This document shows positions 18,163-26,820 of a DNA stretch of 64,000 bases, one piece after another (position 1 is the stretch's first letter; each line of letters opens with the position of its first letter). This DNA is from Pelagomonas calceolata (taxonomy: Eukaryota; Sar; Pelagophyceae; Pelagomonadales; Pelagomonadaceae), in NCBI GenBank assembly GCA_918797485.1, contig CAKKNE010000001.1:4464001-4528000 (forward strand), given 5' to 3'. Made by a program: the position numbers and the translations under genes. Below the pieces are notes generated by a model. That model did not search any database. It was not told the DNA's origin and worked only from the letters and a program-made list of their open reading frames with translations.

Positions 18163-19644
18163 CTAACCGAGCGCGTCCACGGCCGCCCGCCCGCCTCCTC
18201 TCAACCGCGGCGGCGCACTTCCACCAATGTGCGGCAGGTGGTGGTAGAAGAACACCATGAACACGTAGGCGTGGTGCAGTACGACCCAGGCGAAGAAGAC
18301 AAGCCGGAACAAGGGCGACGAGTTCAGCAGGCGCAGCGCCGACGCCATCCACTGGTCCACCGTGTCGACCGCGCCCCCTAATCCGGTATTCGGCGCTCGA
18401 TGGAGCTTCAGCCTCCTTCTCAAACCGCGCGGGTCGTCCGCGCGGCTCCGCCGCGCCTCGTCGAGCTCGACGCGCAGACTCTCGTTCGCGCGCCGCTGCG
18501 CACTCAGCGAGCTCCGCAAACCGTCCCGGTCCGCGGTCGCCGCATCCAGCAGCGCCTGCTTCCGCACGAGCTGCGCGGCCAGCGCGCCGTCGCGCGCGTT
18601 TTGTGGGGGAGGCAGCTGCGGCTGCTGCGACCGCTGCTGTTGTGCTGCGATCGTCGCATCGGCCTCGCGCAGCTTCGCCTGTAAGGAGTCGCGCTCGCGC
18701 TGCATGGCCTCGAGGCTCTCTTCCAGATCCCGTTTCTCGCTCTCGGCATTTGCTGTTTCCCGCTGGCGCTGCTCGCGGGCAGCCGCGTTATTCCTTCTGA
18801 TTTCATCGGCCTGCTCGCGTTGGAGGGCGGCCGCCGCCGCCGCTTCGGACTCCAGCTCGGCGACGCGCCGCGTCATCTCGGTGTAGCGGTCGTCCTGGCG
18901 CCGGCGCTTGGCTTCGTCGTCGTGGTTGACGGGCGCCGCCGGCTCCGCCTTCGCGGCCGCCAAAGCGGCGGCGAGCGACGCGACCTCGTCCCGCAGTTCC
19001 GCCTCGCGCCGCGCCGCGCCGGCGTCGGCGTCGGCGCGCGCCGCGCGGCTCTGTGCGTCGAGCAGTGAGTCGCGCGCGTCGCCGAGTTGCTCCGTCAGCT
19101 GCGCGGCCTTTCGTCTTTCTTCATCTAAAGCTGTTTGCAGCTTCAATTCCGCGTCGCGTGCTGCTTTTGCGATCTCTGATGCTTTGGCCGCGCCGGCCTG
19201 CGCGTCGGCGAGGTCTCTTCGTAGAGACGCCTCCGCTTTTTTGGTGCTGTCGTCCTCGTCGTCCTGCGCGCGCTTCAGCGCCGCGAGCTTCTTCCGGGCG
19301 TCGCGCGCGTCGTTCCTATAGTTGTTGCCGTCGCGCTCGGCCGCCTCCAAATCCGTCGTCAAGGAACGGACCTCGCGCTTCAGCCGCGCGTTTTCCGCCT
19401 TCAGCGCGTCGGTCTCGAGGTCGTCGTCGTCGTCGTCGTCGTCCTGCACGGCGCCGAGCAGCTCGTCCTTGACGGCGTCGGCGCTCGCGGCGGCGGCGCG
19501 GCGCCGTTTCGCCGCTATCGCCGCGTCCTCCTCCTTGCGCTGCTCGTCATCGTTGAGATCCGCCAAGGGCGTGTCGGCTATTTTGTCGTCCAGGAACGAC
19601 TGTACGCGGTCCAAGCGGGAGGTGATGCCCGTGAGGGCCTGCAT
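18163..19644 (-). CDS. Golgin-84/CASP-type coiled-coil Golgi tether with C-terminal anchor
   Basis: 493 residues, ATG at 19642-19644. The N-terminal segment (LTGITSRLDRVQSFLDDKIAD) resembles golgin N-termini. Then come about 350 residues of coiled coil rich in Ala, Arg, Glu and Asp, with an eight-aspartate run near residue 70. The C-terminal anchor (VDTVDQWMASALRLLNSSPL, then FRLVFFAWVVLHHAYVFMVF) matches the golgin-84/CASP pattern of a single membrane helix with an LH..VF core. Golgins tether transport vesicles to Golgi cisternae. Start is well set by the helix onset. The gene is head-to-head with the secreted-protein gene. Confidence 0.75.
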   Translation of the reverse strand: MQALTGITSRLDRVQSFLDDKIADTPLADLNDDEQRKEEDAAIAAKRRRAAAASADAVKDELLGAVQDDDDDDDDLETDALKAENARLKREVRSLTTDLEAAERDGNNYRNDARDARKKLAALKRAQDDEDDSTKKAEASLRRDLADAQAGAAKASEIAKAARDAELKLQTALDEERRKAAQLTEQLGDARDSLLDAQSRAARADADAGAARREAELRDEVASLAAALAAAKAEPAAPVNHDDEAKRRRQDDRYTEMTRRVAELESEAAAAAALQREQADEIRRNNAAAREQRQRETANAESEKRDLEESLEAMQRERDSLQAKLREADATIAAQQQRSQQPQLPPPQNARDGALAAQLVRKQALLDAATADRDGLRSSLSAQRRANESLRVELDEARRSRADDPRGLRRRLKLHRAPNTGLGGAVDTVDQWMASALRLLNSSPLFRLVFFAWVVLHHAYVFMVFFYHHLPHIGGSAPPRLRGGGRAAVDALG

Positions 19645-19779
19645 CGTCGTGGGCGGGCCTGAAAGCGCTCGCGCCGTGTGCTACAGCGATCAGGGATGCC
19701 AGAGGGCGCAGCCCTGCGTCTGACGCCACCGATAAGGCCGCCAACGAGCTCAAAACTGAACAGCCTAAATCCCCAGTGG

Positions 19780-19806
19780 GCTAGCGGCATGTAAGACACT
19801 AGCAAG
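19780..19806 (+). promoter_or_regulatory. GCTAG near-palindrome, copy d
   Basis: GCTAGCGG, CAT, GTAAGACACTAGC, then AAG, between the golgin (start 19644) and the secreted-protein gene (start 19974). Confidence 0.5.
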
Positions 19807-19914
19807 AGCAAGCAGCCTTCGAGGCTTCAGATAGGTCGAACGTCGACCTGTAGACTTCGGGCTCCTGCAAAAATCCCGCCGGCTCGAGCTTTGAGAGCCG
19901 CAGCAGGAGAGGCT

Positions 19915-19923
19915 GGGCTGCCC
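19915..19923. promoter_or_regulatory. GGGCWGCCC motif
   Basis: GGGCTGCCC 51 bp upstream of the start codon at 19974, in the same gap as the near-palindrome at 19780. Confidence 0.35.
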
Positions 19924-19940
19924 AGAGGCGCTACCGTGGT

Positions 19941-19956
19941 ACGCCATCGACGCGAC
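19941..19956 (+). repeat. Introner core fragment in a 5' leader
   Basis: ACGCCATCGACGCGAC is identical to the core arm of the introner elements but has no second arm, target duplication or splice context. It ends 18 bp before the ATG at 19974. Confidence 0.4.
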
Positions 19957-19973
19957 ACCTCCCCAAGAGCACT

Positions 19974-20678
19974 ATGGCCCGGACGCTCGCCCTCCTCGCA
20001 GCGCCTCTGGCAGCCAGGGCCGCAAGCTGCCCCGCGGGCCCCGACGAGGCGCCGCGGACGGCGCTCACTGTCTCATTCCCGCGGCACAGCTGCGAAACGG
20101 TGCGGAACGAATTCAAGGCGCGCATGGCGATGGACCCCTCCTACCGCGTGACGGCCGAGGCGAGCGATTCGCTCGCGGCGGCGCGGACCACGGACGCGAC
20201 GCACGATTTGTTCGCGTTCTCCTACGACGCCACGGTCCAGGACCAGCGCCAGGGGAGTCCCAAGGCGCGCGTCGCGGGCTGCGTGGTGAGCGCCTGCGGC
20301 GTCAAACTGAACTCGGGCGACGAGGAAGGCGAGCTCTACTGCGGCATGCGCGACCTCTACTGCGGCGCGCGCGAGGACTGCGTCGCGCTTTTGGACTTCG
20401 GCGACTATTTCGAGAGAATAACGGAGCGATCGCGATCGCGCACCGACGCCGGGCGCTGCGTCGGCGGCGCGCAGCCGGCCTTCGACGGCTCGGTCCACCG
20501 GTACAACGACCAGCGCGGGGTCTCGGGCAACTACGGCCGGACAATGCGAGATCCGCATTATGGTACGCCTCAATGGCAGAAGGAGTTCTGGGCGCCGAAC
20601 ACCGCGACGATTCCAAACGGGGCGGACCCGATCCGGAACCCGTACCCGTATGCCAACGCTCCGCCGAACCCCGAGTAA
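19974..20678 (+). CDS. Secreted cysteine-containing protein of unknown function
   Basis: 234 residues. The N-terminus (ARTLALLAAPLAARAASCPAG) is a signal peptide with a likely cut after ARA. The mature part has about eight cysteines, including SCETV, a GCVVSACG pair, LYCGMRDLYCGAREDC, and a GRCVGG, suggesting disulphides. The region FAFSYDATVQDQ precedes them. The C-terminal 50 residues are rich in Asn, Pro, Gly and Tyr (RDPHYGTPQWQKEFWAPNT) and hydrophilic. I recognise no family. Confidence 0.65.
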   Translation: MARTLALLAAPLAARAASCPAGPDEAPRTALTVSFPRHSCETVRNEFKARMAMDPSYRVTAEASDSLAAARTTDATHDLFAFSYDATVQDQRQGSPKARVAGCVVSACGVKLNSGDEEGELYCGMRDLYCGAREDCVALLDFGDYFERITERSRSRTDAGRCVGGAQPAFDGSVHRYNDQRGVSGNYGRTMRDPHYGTPQWQKEFWAPNTATIPNGADPIRNPYPYANAPPNPE

Positions 20679-20784
20679 GTCGTGTTGTTTTGTCTTTTTG
20701 TGTTTTTGTGCGGCTGTATTGTGTGCGCGGAGGGCCCAGGCGTTCCCGGCGGCCGCGTGGGCCCATCGATATCAATCGATCGAA

Positions 20785-20808
20785 TGCTAGAGTGTGTCGA
20801 CACGCTAG
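20785..20808 (-). promoter_or_regulatory. GCTAG near-palindrome, copy m (diverged)
   Basis: GCTAGAGTGTGTCGACACGCTAGG, read on the reverse strand as CCTAGCGTG...CACTCTAGC, 214 bp upstream of the PD-(D/E)XK gene in a head-to-tail gap. The rest of 20679-21021 has CAGCAGCACACAGCAGCC repeats near the start codon and no gene. Confidence 0.35.
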
Positions 20809-21021
20809 GTTCATGCGACCGCGGCGCGAAGCTCCCGTGCGCGTTGAGGCACAAGGAATCACCAGGAATTCGCAAGGTGCTTCATTTGCAAGCATCTGCC
20901 TGTGGGCATCTCCAATTTTGCAAGCGAAGCGTCTGCATTGACACATACCTGTAGAAGGCAGCAGCACACAGCAGCCACGACATCGCCGCGGCGGCAGCAC
21001 ACAGCAGCCAACCGACGCAAC

Positions 21022-22167
21022 ATGATGGTCGTCCTCCTCCTACAAACCCTGCTGCGCCCGGCGCGCCCGCTCCTCGCGCCGCTGCGGCGACGCGCGGCCA
21101 CAGTTGTGCGAGACGCAGCACCACAGCAGCTCGACGCGGCGACGCAAGCGAGGATACGCAAGGCCGGCGCGGACAAGGCGAAAGCACCCCTACGCATGCC
21201 CTCTCGATTATCACCGACGGCCGCGACGACGTTTCTGGAATGCGAGCAGTTGTTCCTGTTTCGGAACCTGTGGCGATTGCCCGAACCGCCATCACCAGCG
21301 CTCGTCCGAGGCTCGCTCGTCCATTCGGTACTGGAGCACATGTTCGACGGCCAGAAGCGGTCCAAGGAAGAGCTGCAAGACGCGTTCCGGGACGAGTGGC
21401 GGTCCGTGCGAGACAAGTACCTCTCCGTACAACCTCCCCTCTTCTCTACGATAGAGGAGGAGAAGACCTGGGGCACGGAGAGTCTTGGGTTGTTGGAGAA
21501 CTATTTGAGATTTGAGACGCCCGACGACGAGACCCTTGTGGAGAGAGAAGCATGGCTCGAAGCAACCGCGAAGGTCCCATCATCCCTACCGCCCCTGAAA
21601 GTCGTGGGCAAGGTCGATCGAGTGGACCGAGAAGACGACGGTTCTCTAAGAGTCGTCGACTACAAGACGGGCCAGGCCGCGTGCGAGCGGCCCTACTACA
21701 AGGAGGAGCTGCGGAATGAATTGCGGGAGCGGGCGCTGTTCCAATTGAGAGTTTATGCCTGGATGCTGTCGAGGCGGGACGGCGGCGCGGACGTGTCGGC
21801 CTTGAGATTGCTCTATTTAGGAGGAGAAAAGGCCGTGGCCGTCGACGAGGCGCTGCCGGCCGACCCGAAGGACCGAAGGAAAGCGCTCGAGGATACGGAA
21901 CGGGAGCTCGTCGACATTTGGAAACGCATCCGCGCGAAGGTGGACCAGGGGGCTTTGTCCTTTGAGAGTTGTGATAGGAAGTGGTGTTTCTGCCACGCGG
22001 CGCGGCCGCTCTGCTTTCCTTCTGCCGACGACGCGTCGGAGGATGATCTCGCCGCGAAGTCCGTGAAGGAACTGCGGGAGCTTTGTAGGGCAAGGGGCCT
22101 CGACAGCGTGGTGAAGCGGGGCCAGGACGCCCGCGCGACGCTGACGGCGCGGTTATCAGGTGGGTAA
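21022..22167 (+). CDS. Organelle-type PD-(D/E)XK (RecB/Cas4-like) nuclease with a C-terminal SAP-like segment
   Basis: 381 residues from ATG at 21022 (the frame is open upstream without ATG). The N-terminus (VVLLLQTLLRPARPLL, many Arg) looks like a mitochondrial or plastid presequence. The nuclease core has SPTAATTFLECEQLFLFRNL, RGSLVHSVLEHMF (His of motif I), GKVDRVDRE (Asp), VVDYKTG (Asp...Lys) and the QLRVYAW motif, as in RecB-family, Cas4 and EXO5 nucleases. One early cysteine plus a CDRKWCFCHAARPLCF cluster could hold an iron-sulphur cluster, as in Cas4/AddB/EXO5. The last 40 residues (SVKELRELCRARGLD) resemble a SAP DNA-binding helix pair. A role in organelle DNA processing is inferred. 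Confidence 0.8.
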   Translation: MMVVLLLQTLLRPARPLLAPLRRRAATVVRDAAPQQLDAATQARIRKAGADKAKAPLRMPSRLSPTAATTFLECEQLFLFRNLWRLPEPPSPALVRGSLVHSVLEHMFDGQKRSKEELQDAFRDEWRSVRDKYLSVQPPLFSTIEEEKTWGTESLGLLENYLRFETPDDETLVEREAWLEATAKVPSSLPPLKVVGKVDRVDREDDGSLRVVDYKTGQAACERPYYKEELRNELRERALFQLRVYAWMLSRRDGGADVSALRLLYLGGEKAVAVDEALPADPKDRRKALEDTERELVDIWKRIRAKVDQGALSFESCDRKWCFCHAARPLCFPSADDASEDDLAAKSVKELRELCRARGLDSVVKRGQDARATLTARLSGG

Positions 22168-22485
22168 TGTCGCTTTTGTAGACTCTATTGTAGACTTCGC
22201 GTCGACGGCGTGCCCTTCTCGCGCGCGCGTCTCGCCTCAAAAAAATTGCGCTTTTCCGGCTCCGTATGCCAAGTACTACTATGAAGGTCCCACGACCGGT
22301 GGACCGGCTCCCCTTCAATCCGCGGAAACCCGACGGCTGGCTGCCAGCCATTTTTTCGCCGCTGTCTGGTGGCCTATTTGGAACTCGTTGGGGCTGCGCA
22401 GACGCAACTAGGCGTCGCAGAAATAGTAACAACAAGCTACACCAGCCGTCCCGCGAGGCTTAGGCTGCGTGGGGCAGCGTCAACC
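22168..22485. other. Spacer before the W-rich protein gene
   Basis: No gene is seen. The frame of the next gene is open from about 22369 but has no ATG until 22486; GGGGCAGCG, a near match to GGGCWGCCC, lies about 10 bp before it. Confidence 0.3.
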
Positions 22486-22983
22486 ATGGCTGCCGCAACA
22501 GAGACGACGAGGCATGTGTCCTTCGCGCCGGCGACGCCCGTCAAGGACGAGCCGGGCTTCCCCATTCTCGAGAGGAGGTTCTCCGAGATCGGCCAGTACA
22601 TCTCGGACGCGTCGAACGTGTTGATTGCGGCGCCGCGGCCACAGACCGAGCGGCCCGAGCTCGGCAAGGCGCAGGACTCCATCATTCTCGCGAAGAAGAA
22701 GCTGGGGGGCAAGTCCAAGACGCCGCCGCGGGACCGGGGACTGCATTTGGTGGATGTGCACATGTCGCCGGGCCGAGACCTGACGGCCGAGGACTTCGAC
22801 GAGATCGGAGACAGCGAGGACGAGTTCCTCGCCTGCACGGGCTGCGCCGGCTGGCCCGACGCGCCGTCCTTCGAGTGGCCCGACGCGCCGTCGGTCGGGC
22901 TGCCGAGCGCGCCGTCGTGGGCGCGCGACTCGAGCTGGTGGAAGCTCGACGTGGCCGCGGACGAGGTCGCGGACGCCCAGTAG
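22486..22983 (+). CDS. Small acidic protein with WPDAPS repeats, function unknown
   Basis: 165 residues. The N-terminal half contains RHVSFAPATPVKDEPGFPIL and ERRFSEIGQYISDASNVLI. A basic patch (AKKKLGGKSKTPPRDR) is followed by an acidic stretch (EDFDEIGDSEDEF). The C-terminus repeats a short tryptophan unit: GWPDAPSFEWPDAPSVGLPS, then APSW and SSWW. The HVSFAP and ILERRF elements resemble short docking motifs, but I cannot name a partner. No membrane segment. The gene ends 63 bp before the convergent exonuclease gene. Confidence 0.55.
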   Translation: MAAATETTRHVSFAPATPVKDEPGFPILERRFSEIGQYISDASNVLIAAPRPQTERPELGKAQDSIILAKKKLGGKSKTPPRDRGLHLVDVHMSPGRDLTAEDFDEIGDSEDEFLACTGCAGWPDAPSFEWPDAPSVGLPSAPSWARDSSWWKLDVAADEVADAQ

Positions 22984-23046
22984 TAGGTACATAAAATTCA
23001 AGTTTTGCATTCTTTCTACGAGGCTTATCTGCGTAGTACATAAAAT

Positions 23047-23928
23047 TCAAGTCTTCACATTAGGCTGCTCGTCCACGAAGGCGGCGAGGTCTAGCTCTAG
23101 TCGCGGATCCGGTCGCGGGAACTTCTTCAGCTCCCGGCGGATCTCCCGGGCCCGGGCGTCGTAGTCCTCCGCGTCTTCGTCGAGCGCCTTCAGTTTTCTT
23201 TTAATCACTCGTCGGTCCGCGGCGACGGCGGAGAGCTCTGCTATGTTCATCTCTCCGTGAATCTGCGCCGCGGCGGCGTCGACGAAGGAGGGGTCCGCGG
23301 CCAGGGCGCCATAGACGGCGGCGCCCAGCCACGCGTCGCGCGCGGCGTAGGCCAGCTGTGTTGTCTGCAGCCGTCTCATCGCCCAGTTCGAGCAGGCGAT
23401 CTTCTTGGCCTTGGGCGCGATGGGCCCGCCGATCGCGCGGTAGGCGACCTCTCTCAAGGCGATGCGCCGCCCCTTGCGCGGGCCGCCGATGTCCAGCCGG
23501 CCGCTTAGCTTCATCCGAGAATCTATATTGTACAGCTCTACCGCGTCGTCGTCAAGCCCGACGCCCACCTTCACAACGCTCGGATCGCTCAGCACGTCCG
23601 CGAGGGCCCCCGACGCGCACACGTCGCCCGAGATCAGATGTGCGACCAGGCAGGCGTCCCCCGCGGCGAGCTGGAGCACGTGCGGGCCCGGCGCGGGCGG
23701 TTTGCGGCCGGGGAACGCACACGCGGTCTCCGTATCAAATCCCAAGGCGGCGGCGCCGGCAGCATTGTCGCGAAGCCAGCGGTTTACCCTACGAGCATCG
23801 TCCGTATAACAGACTGTCATGCATCGCTCGTCGGTCGTGGGCTCGCCCCGCGGCGCCGGCAGCGCCTCGAAGTGGTGCGTGTAGGAGAACGCGTCCGCAC
23901 AAGCGACGACGAGTACAAACGCCCGCAT
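23047..23928 (-). CDS. DEDDy 3'-5' exonuclease (WRN-exonuclease-like), probably organelle-targeted
   Basis: 293 residues. The N-terminus (AFVLVVACADAFSYTHHFEA) is a signal-like leader with ADAF at the likely junction, as in plastid preproteins of stramenopiles. The exonuclease core shows motif I GFDTET (Asp and Glu), a VLQLAAGDACLVAHL strand, motif II VKVGVGLDDDAVEL and motif III YAARDAWLGAAVY (Tyr-x3-Asp). The family removes nucleotides from 3' ends of DNA or RNA with two metal ions. The C-terminal 70 residues are charged helix (KRKLKALDEDAEDYDARARE). The start codon lies one base after the stop of an upstream 63-codon ORF. Confidence 0.8.
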   Translation of the reverse strand: MRAFVLVVACADAFSYTHHFEALPAPRGEPTTDERCMTVCYTDDARRVNRWLRDNAAGAAALGFDTETACAFPGRKPPAPGPHVLQLAAGDACLVAHLISGDVCASGALADVLSDPSVVKVGVGLDDDAVELYNIDSRMKLSGRLDIGGPRKGRRIALREVAYRAIGGPIAPKAKKIACSNWAMRRLQTTQLAYAARDAWLGAAVYGALAADPSFVDAAAAQIHGEMNIAELSAVAADRRVIKRKLKALDEDAEDYDARAREIRRELKKFPRPDPRLELDLAAFVDEQPNVKT

Positions 23929-23929
23929 T

Positions 23930-24121
23930 CTATAGATCGCCGTGCATAATTTTGCGCCGCCTCCCGCTCTCGTCGACTTCGTAGTTATCTTCGTCGGACG
24001 AACCGCCGCCTCTACGCCGGCAGAAGACCACAGGGACAACTACTAGTAGTATCGCGATCGCTACGTATTGCGGGTTCCAGGGGGCGCCTGCTGGAGCTTC
24101 TGGCGTCTCTGGGGTGTCCAT
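23930..24121 (-). CDS. Small single-pass membrane protein immediately upstream of the exonuclease
   Basis: 63 residues from ATG at 24119-24121. A short acidic/proline lead (DTPETPEAPAGAPWNPQ) precedes one membrane helix (YVAIAILLVVVPVVFCRRR), then an acidic and basic tail (SSDEDNYEVDESGRRRK). The helix with flanking arginines looks selected, not random. Its stop codon TAG is followed by one A and then the ATG of the exonuclease. Either both are translated from one mRNA or the ORF is an upstream regulatory ORF. No family recognised. Confidence 0.5.
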   Translation of the reverse strand: MDTPETPEAPAGAPWNPQYVAIAILLVVVPVVFCRRRGGGSSDEDNYEVDESGRRRKIMHGDL

Positions 24122-24291
24122 GTAAGGCTGCAGTCAGGCGTGTCGTAGGGCGCCTTGGCGCCCGCCGCGTAGGCCGCCGGTAAAGTATAAGGCGTAATAG
24201 ATCGAAACCCGGTCCCAGCAAGAACGCTGCGCCTAGACTCCCGCCTGGAGGTACGTTAAAGGTACTTTTATGCGAGGGGTGCTCCCGAATT

Positions 24292-24315
24292 GCTAGTGTG
24301 TTACATGCCGCTAGC
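24292..24315 (-). promoter_or_regulatory. GCTAG near-palindrome, copy e
   Basis: Reverse-strand GCTAGCGG, CAT, GTAACACACTAGC in the 394-bp head-to-head gap between the small membrane protein (24121) and the SmpB gene (24516). No other feature is seen in the gap. Confidence 0.5.
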
Positions 24316-24515
24316 TGAGCGCACTTGCCAAAAACGCCACACCACGAGCCCTTACGCACGCTGTCACCTGCCCCAGTGGTTGTTATTATATAGCCTGCAT
24401 TGCACTGGTAACCAGCGGTGCCAGCGCTAACGGGTGCAGCCAAGCGCAACACGCTCTGCTCTCTCACACTGCAACACCCTGCTCGTCGCAGCGCTCGCGT
24501 GAGGACCTTGAAACG

Positions 24516-25106
24516 ATGCCGCGCCCGGCCGCCCACGCCAGACGTGTTGTAGCACTGCTGTCACTGGCCGCAGCATTCCTCGCGCCACAAACGCGCACGC
24601 GGCATCATCGACTGCACGCCAAAAAGCCTCCACCAAAAAAGCGCGACGGCCGGAGATTAAAAATTGCCACGAACCGCAAGGCGCGCTTCACCTATGAAAT
24701 TATAAAAACAATGGAGGCCGGCATCGCGCTCCAGGGCACGGAGGTCAAGAGCTGTCGAGACGGCAACGCGAACATTGCCGATGGGTTCGCGAGAATAGAA
24801 AACGGCGAGTGCATGCTGATCAACGTCGACATTGCGAAACACAAAACGACGGGCGACTACTTCCAGCACGACGCGCGGCGGCCGCGGCGACTGCTCTTAC
24901 ACAAGAGCGAGATCCGCAAGCTCGCGGGGGACATGGTCGACCCGGGGTTCACGCTCATACCGCTTTCTTTATATTTCAACGACAAGAACCTGTTGAAAGT
25001 GGACCTTGCCTTGTGTAGAGGCAAGTCTCAAAGAGACAAGCGGAAGGATATTAAAGAACGGGAGGACAAGCGCATGCTCGCGCGCGCGTCGAAGGGGGTG
25101 TACTAA
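24516..25106 (+). CDS. smpB: SsrA-binding protein SmpB, plastid-targeted
   Basis: 196 residues, about 40 more than bacterial SmpB. The leader (VVALLSLAAAFLAPQTRTRH) is a signal peptide followed by a basic transit-like stretch. The mature part is a full SmpB: IATNRKARFTYEIIKTMEAG, IALQGTEVKSCRDGNANIAD, RRPRRLLLHKSEIRKL, GFTLIPLSLYF and a lysine/arginine C-terminal tail (KSQRDKRKDIKEREDKR). SmpB carries tmRNA to stalled bacterial-type ribosomes to release them (trans-translation). Here it should act in the plastid together with a tmRNA that is not in this window. Confidence 0.93.
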   Translation: MPRPAAHARRVVALLSLAAAFLAPQTRTRHHRLHAKKPPPKKRDGRRLKIATNRKARFTYEIIKTMEAGIALQGTEVKSCRDGNANIADGFARIENGECMLINVDIAKHKTTGDYFQHDARRPRRLLLHKSEIRKLAGDMVDPGFTLIPLSLYFNDKNLLKVDLALCRGKSQRDKRKDIKEREDKRMLARASKGVY

Positions 25107-25158
25107 TACTGTGTCTTACAACAGGAAATAAAGGAAGGCGGATCGAACAGGGGATAAA

Positions 25159-26820
25159 TCACGGCGCCGGGGGCGCCTCGGCCTCGAGGACGGGCTCGTC
25201 GTCGTCGTCGGAGTCCTCCTGAGGCTGGACGGAACCTCTGCGCCCGAGCGCCGCGGCAACTGCATTCAGCACGGAGGAACGGCGCCGGGGAGCGGAGTCG
25301 CGCGAGCCCCGCGAGAAGCGGAACAGCGAGCGCCGAGGGGCAGGGGCTTCCGGGTAGGGCGCGGGCGCCGGCGCCTCAGACGTCGCCGCAGTCTTGCGCT
25401 CTTCGCTTTCGACGGCATCGACGAGGTCGCCCTTGCCCGTCGCTACTAAAAATTCGCGCGCGCTGCGATAGGCATCGAAGGCTGCCGTCGCGCGCCAGTC
25501 GTCCGTGACGAGCTGGCCTAGGCACAATTGTAATTCGCACACAAAGGCCGTGGCCCCATCGTCGTCCACGAAGCGGAAGTGGAAGAAGACGGTGCCCGGG
25601 GTTGTGGACTCCCCAAATAAGCAGTCGACGCAGTCCACTAATTCCACCCGGTTCTTCGCCGCGTCCGACCCTTCCACGACGGACGCAACATCACACTCTT
25701 CCAGCGCCAAGATGGCGCGCGACAGCTGGGACGGCGTCGCCACGGTCACCCGAGCCCGCGCGACGTCCGGCAGGGAACATAAACGAAAGCCCGGGTCCCG
25801 GGCCAAGTCCGCGAGCGTCGCCTGACCGTCTTGGGACCCCGCCGCCCGTCGCCGCACGCGCAGCGAGTGCGGCGGGACCTCATCAGTCTCGCCGCCGTCC
25901 TCGCCCGTCGGCGCCTCGTAGGGCGCATCATCACTGTCGAGCGACGCTTCCGCGCATCCCGCGAGCGTCGCCATCCTCCATAAACTTTTGCTGGGCGGGA
26001 TGGACACGACGCCGTTACTCCGTTTGGCGATGGCGTCGGCCAGCGGCTTCAGCCGCTTCCTTGCCAACGCGGCCCGCTTCGACGTGGCCGCGAGGTCATC
26101 CCTCAAAGTCTGCTGGGCCTTGAGTTGCCTCTGGCAGCGGATCATCCGCAATCTAGCTGCCACAGCACCTAGTCGCGCCGCGACGTCGTCCCAGCGGTCC
26201 CGAGCGTCGTCGTTGGACGTAATAGACCCGTCGGCGATCGACGCCATCGTCCGCGCGTGCTGGACGCTTCGTTCGAGGTGCGCGAGGGGCCCCTCGCGGA
26301 ACCGTCGCCGCAACTCCGCCAGCGCCGGGCCCGGCTCGCGCTGGACCCGCCTGGCTTCCGCGCGCGCCGCGACCGCCACCGCCCGCGCCGCGTACTCGAC
26401 GGCCTGCGCCTCCTGCTCCGTCCACTCGTCCGGGCTCAAGCGGTCGTATCGCTCGAGGAACCGCTTCAGGCCCCTATTAGTTGGTGTGAGGCGGGCGAAG
26501 GGCGCGTAGCCGTCCTGGTCCGAGTAGTGGCCCAGCGCCGCGAAGGCGTCGTCGAGCGTCGCGCAGAGCTTCTGGACGACGTCGTGCTGGGGCAGGCTGT
26601 CCAAATCGCCGTCGTCGACGGGCTGGTTCGCGCTCAGGCGCAGGGCCACGCCCGCGACCGTCGCTTCCACGAGCTCCGGTCGTATCTGCGCGAGCTGGGA
26701 CGACCGGCGCCGGCCCGTGAGGAGGCCGAGCACGACCGACGCGCTGCTGCGGCGGCGCGAGCTCCGCCGCGACGCGCTCGTCACGGCGCTGCCCCTTCGG
26801 CTGCCCGCGTCGTCCGCCAT
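25159..26820 (-). CDS. Large unknown protein, possibly with a degenerate nucleotidyl-synthetase-like domain
   Basis: 553 residues from ATG at 26818-26820. The N-terminus is a Ser/Arg-rich basic stretch (RRSSRRRSSASVVLGLL). The middle is helical with many Arg/Ala pairs and long heptads (QLKAQQTLRDDLAATSKRAA). The C-terminal half has a mixed alpha/beta part (DVARARVTVATPSQLSRAIL, KNRVELVDCVDCLFGES, TVFFHFRFVDDDGATAFVCE, LQLCLGQLV). Its order of an R-x-R strand, a K-x-R strand and an ELQL strand distantly recalls RelA/SpoT-like synthetase domains. That is only a weak impression. The last 80 residues are disordered and acidic. Confidence 0.55.
   Translation of the reverse strand: MADDAGSRRGSAVTSASRRSSRRRSSASVVLGLLTGRRRSSQLAQIRPELVEATVAGVALRLSANQPVDDGDLDSLPQHDVVQKLCATLDDAFAALGHYSDQDGYAPFARLTPTNRGLKRFLERYDRLSPDEWTEQEAQAVEYAARAVAVAARAEARRVQREPGPALAELRRRFREGPLAHLERSVQHARTMASIADGSITSNDDARDRWDDVAARLGAVAARLRMIRCQRQLKAQQTLRDDLAATSKRAALARKRLKPLADAIAKRSNGVVSIPPSKSLWRMATLAGCAEASLDSDDAPYEAPTGEDGGETDEVPPHSLRVRRRAAGSQDGQATLADLARDPGFRLCSLPDVARARVTVATPSQLSRAILALEECDVASVVEGSDAAKNRVELVDCVDCLFGESTTPGTVFFHFRFVDDDGATAFVCELQLCLGQLVTDDWRATAAFDAYRSAREFLVATGKGDLVDAVESEERKTAATSEAPAPAPYPEAPAPRRSLFRFSRGSRDSAPRRRSSVLNAVAAALGRRGSVQPQEDSDDDDEPVLEAEAPPAP

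Noticed and set aside
25159-26820. Assignment of the 553-residue protein to RelA/SpoT
   Set aside because: Only a loose strand-order resemblance; no HD residues or clear synthetase signature, so no function was given.
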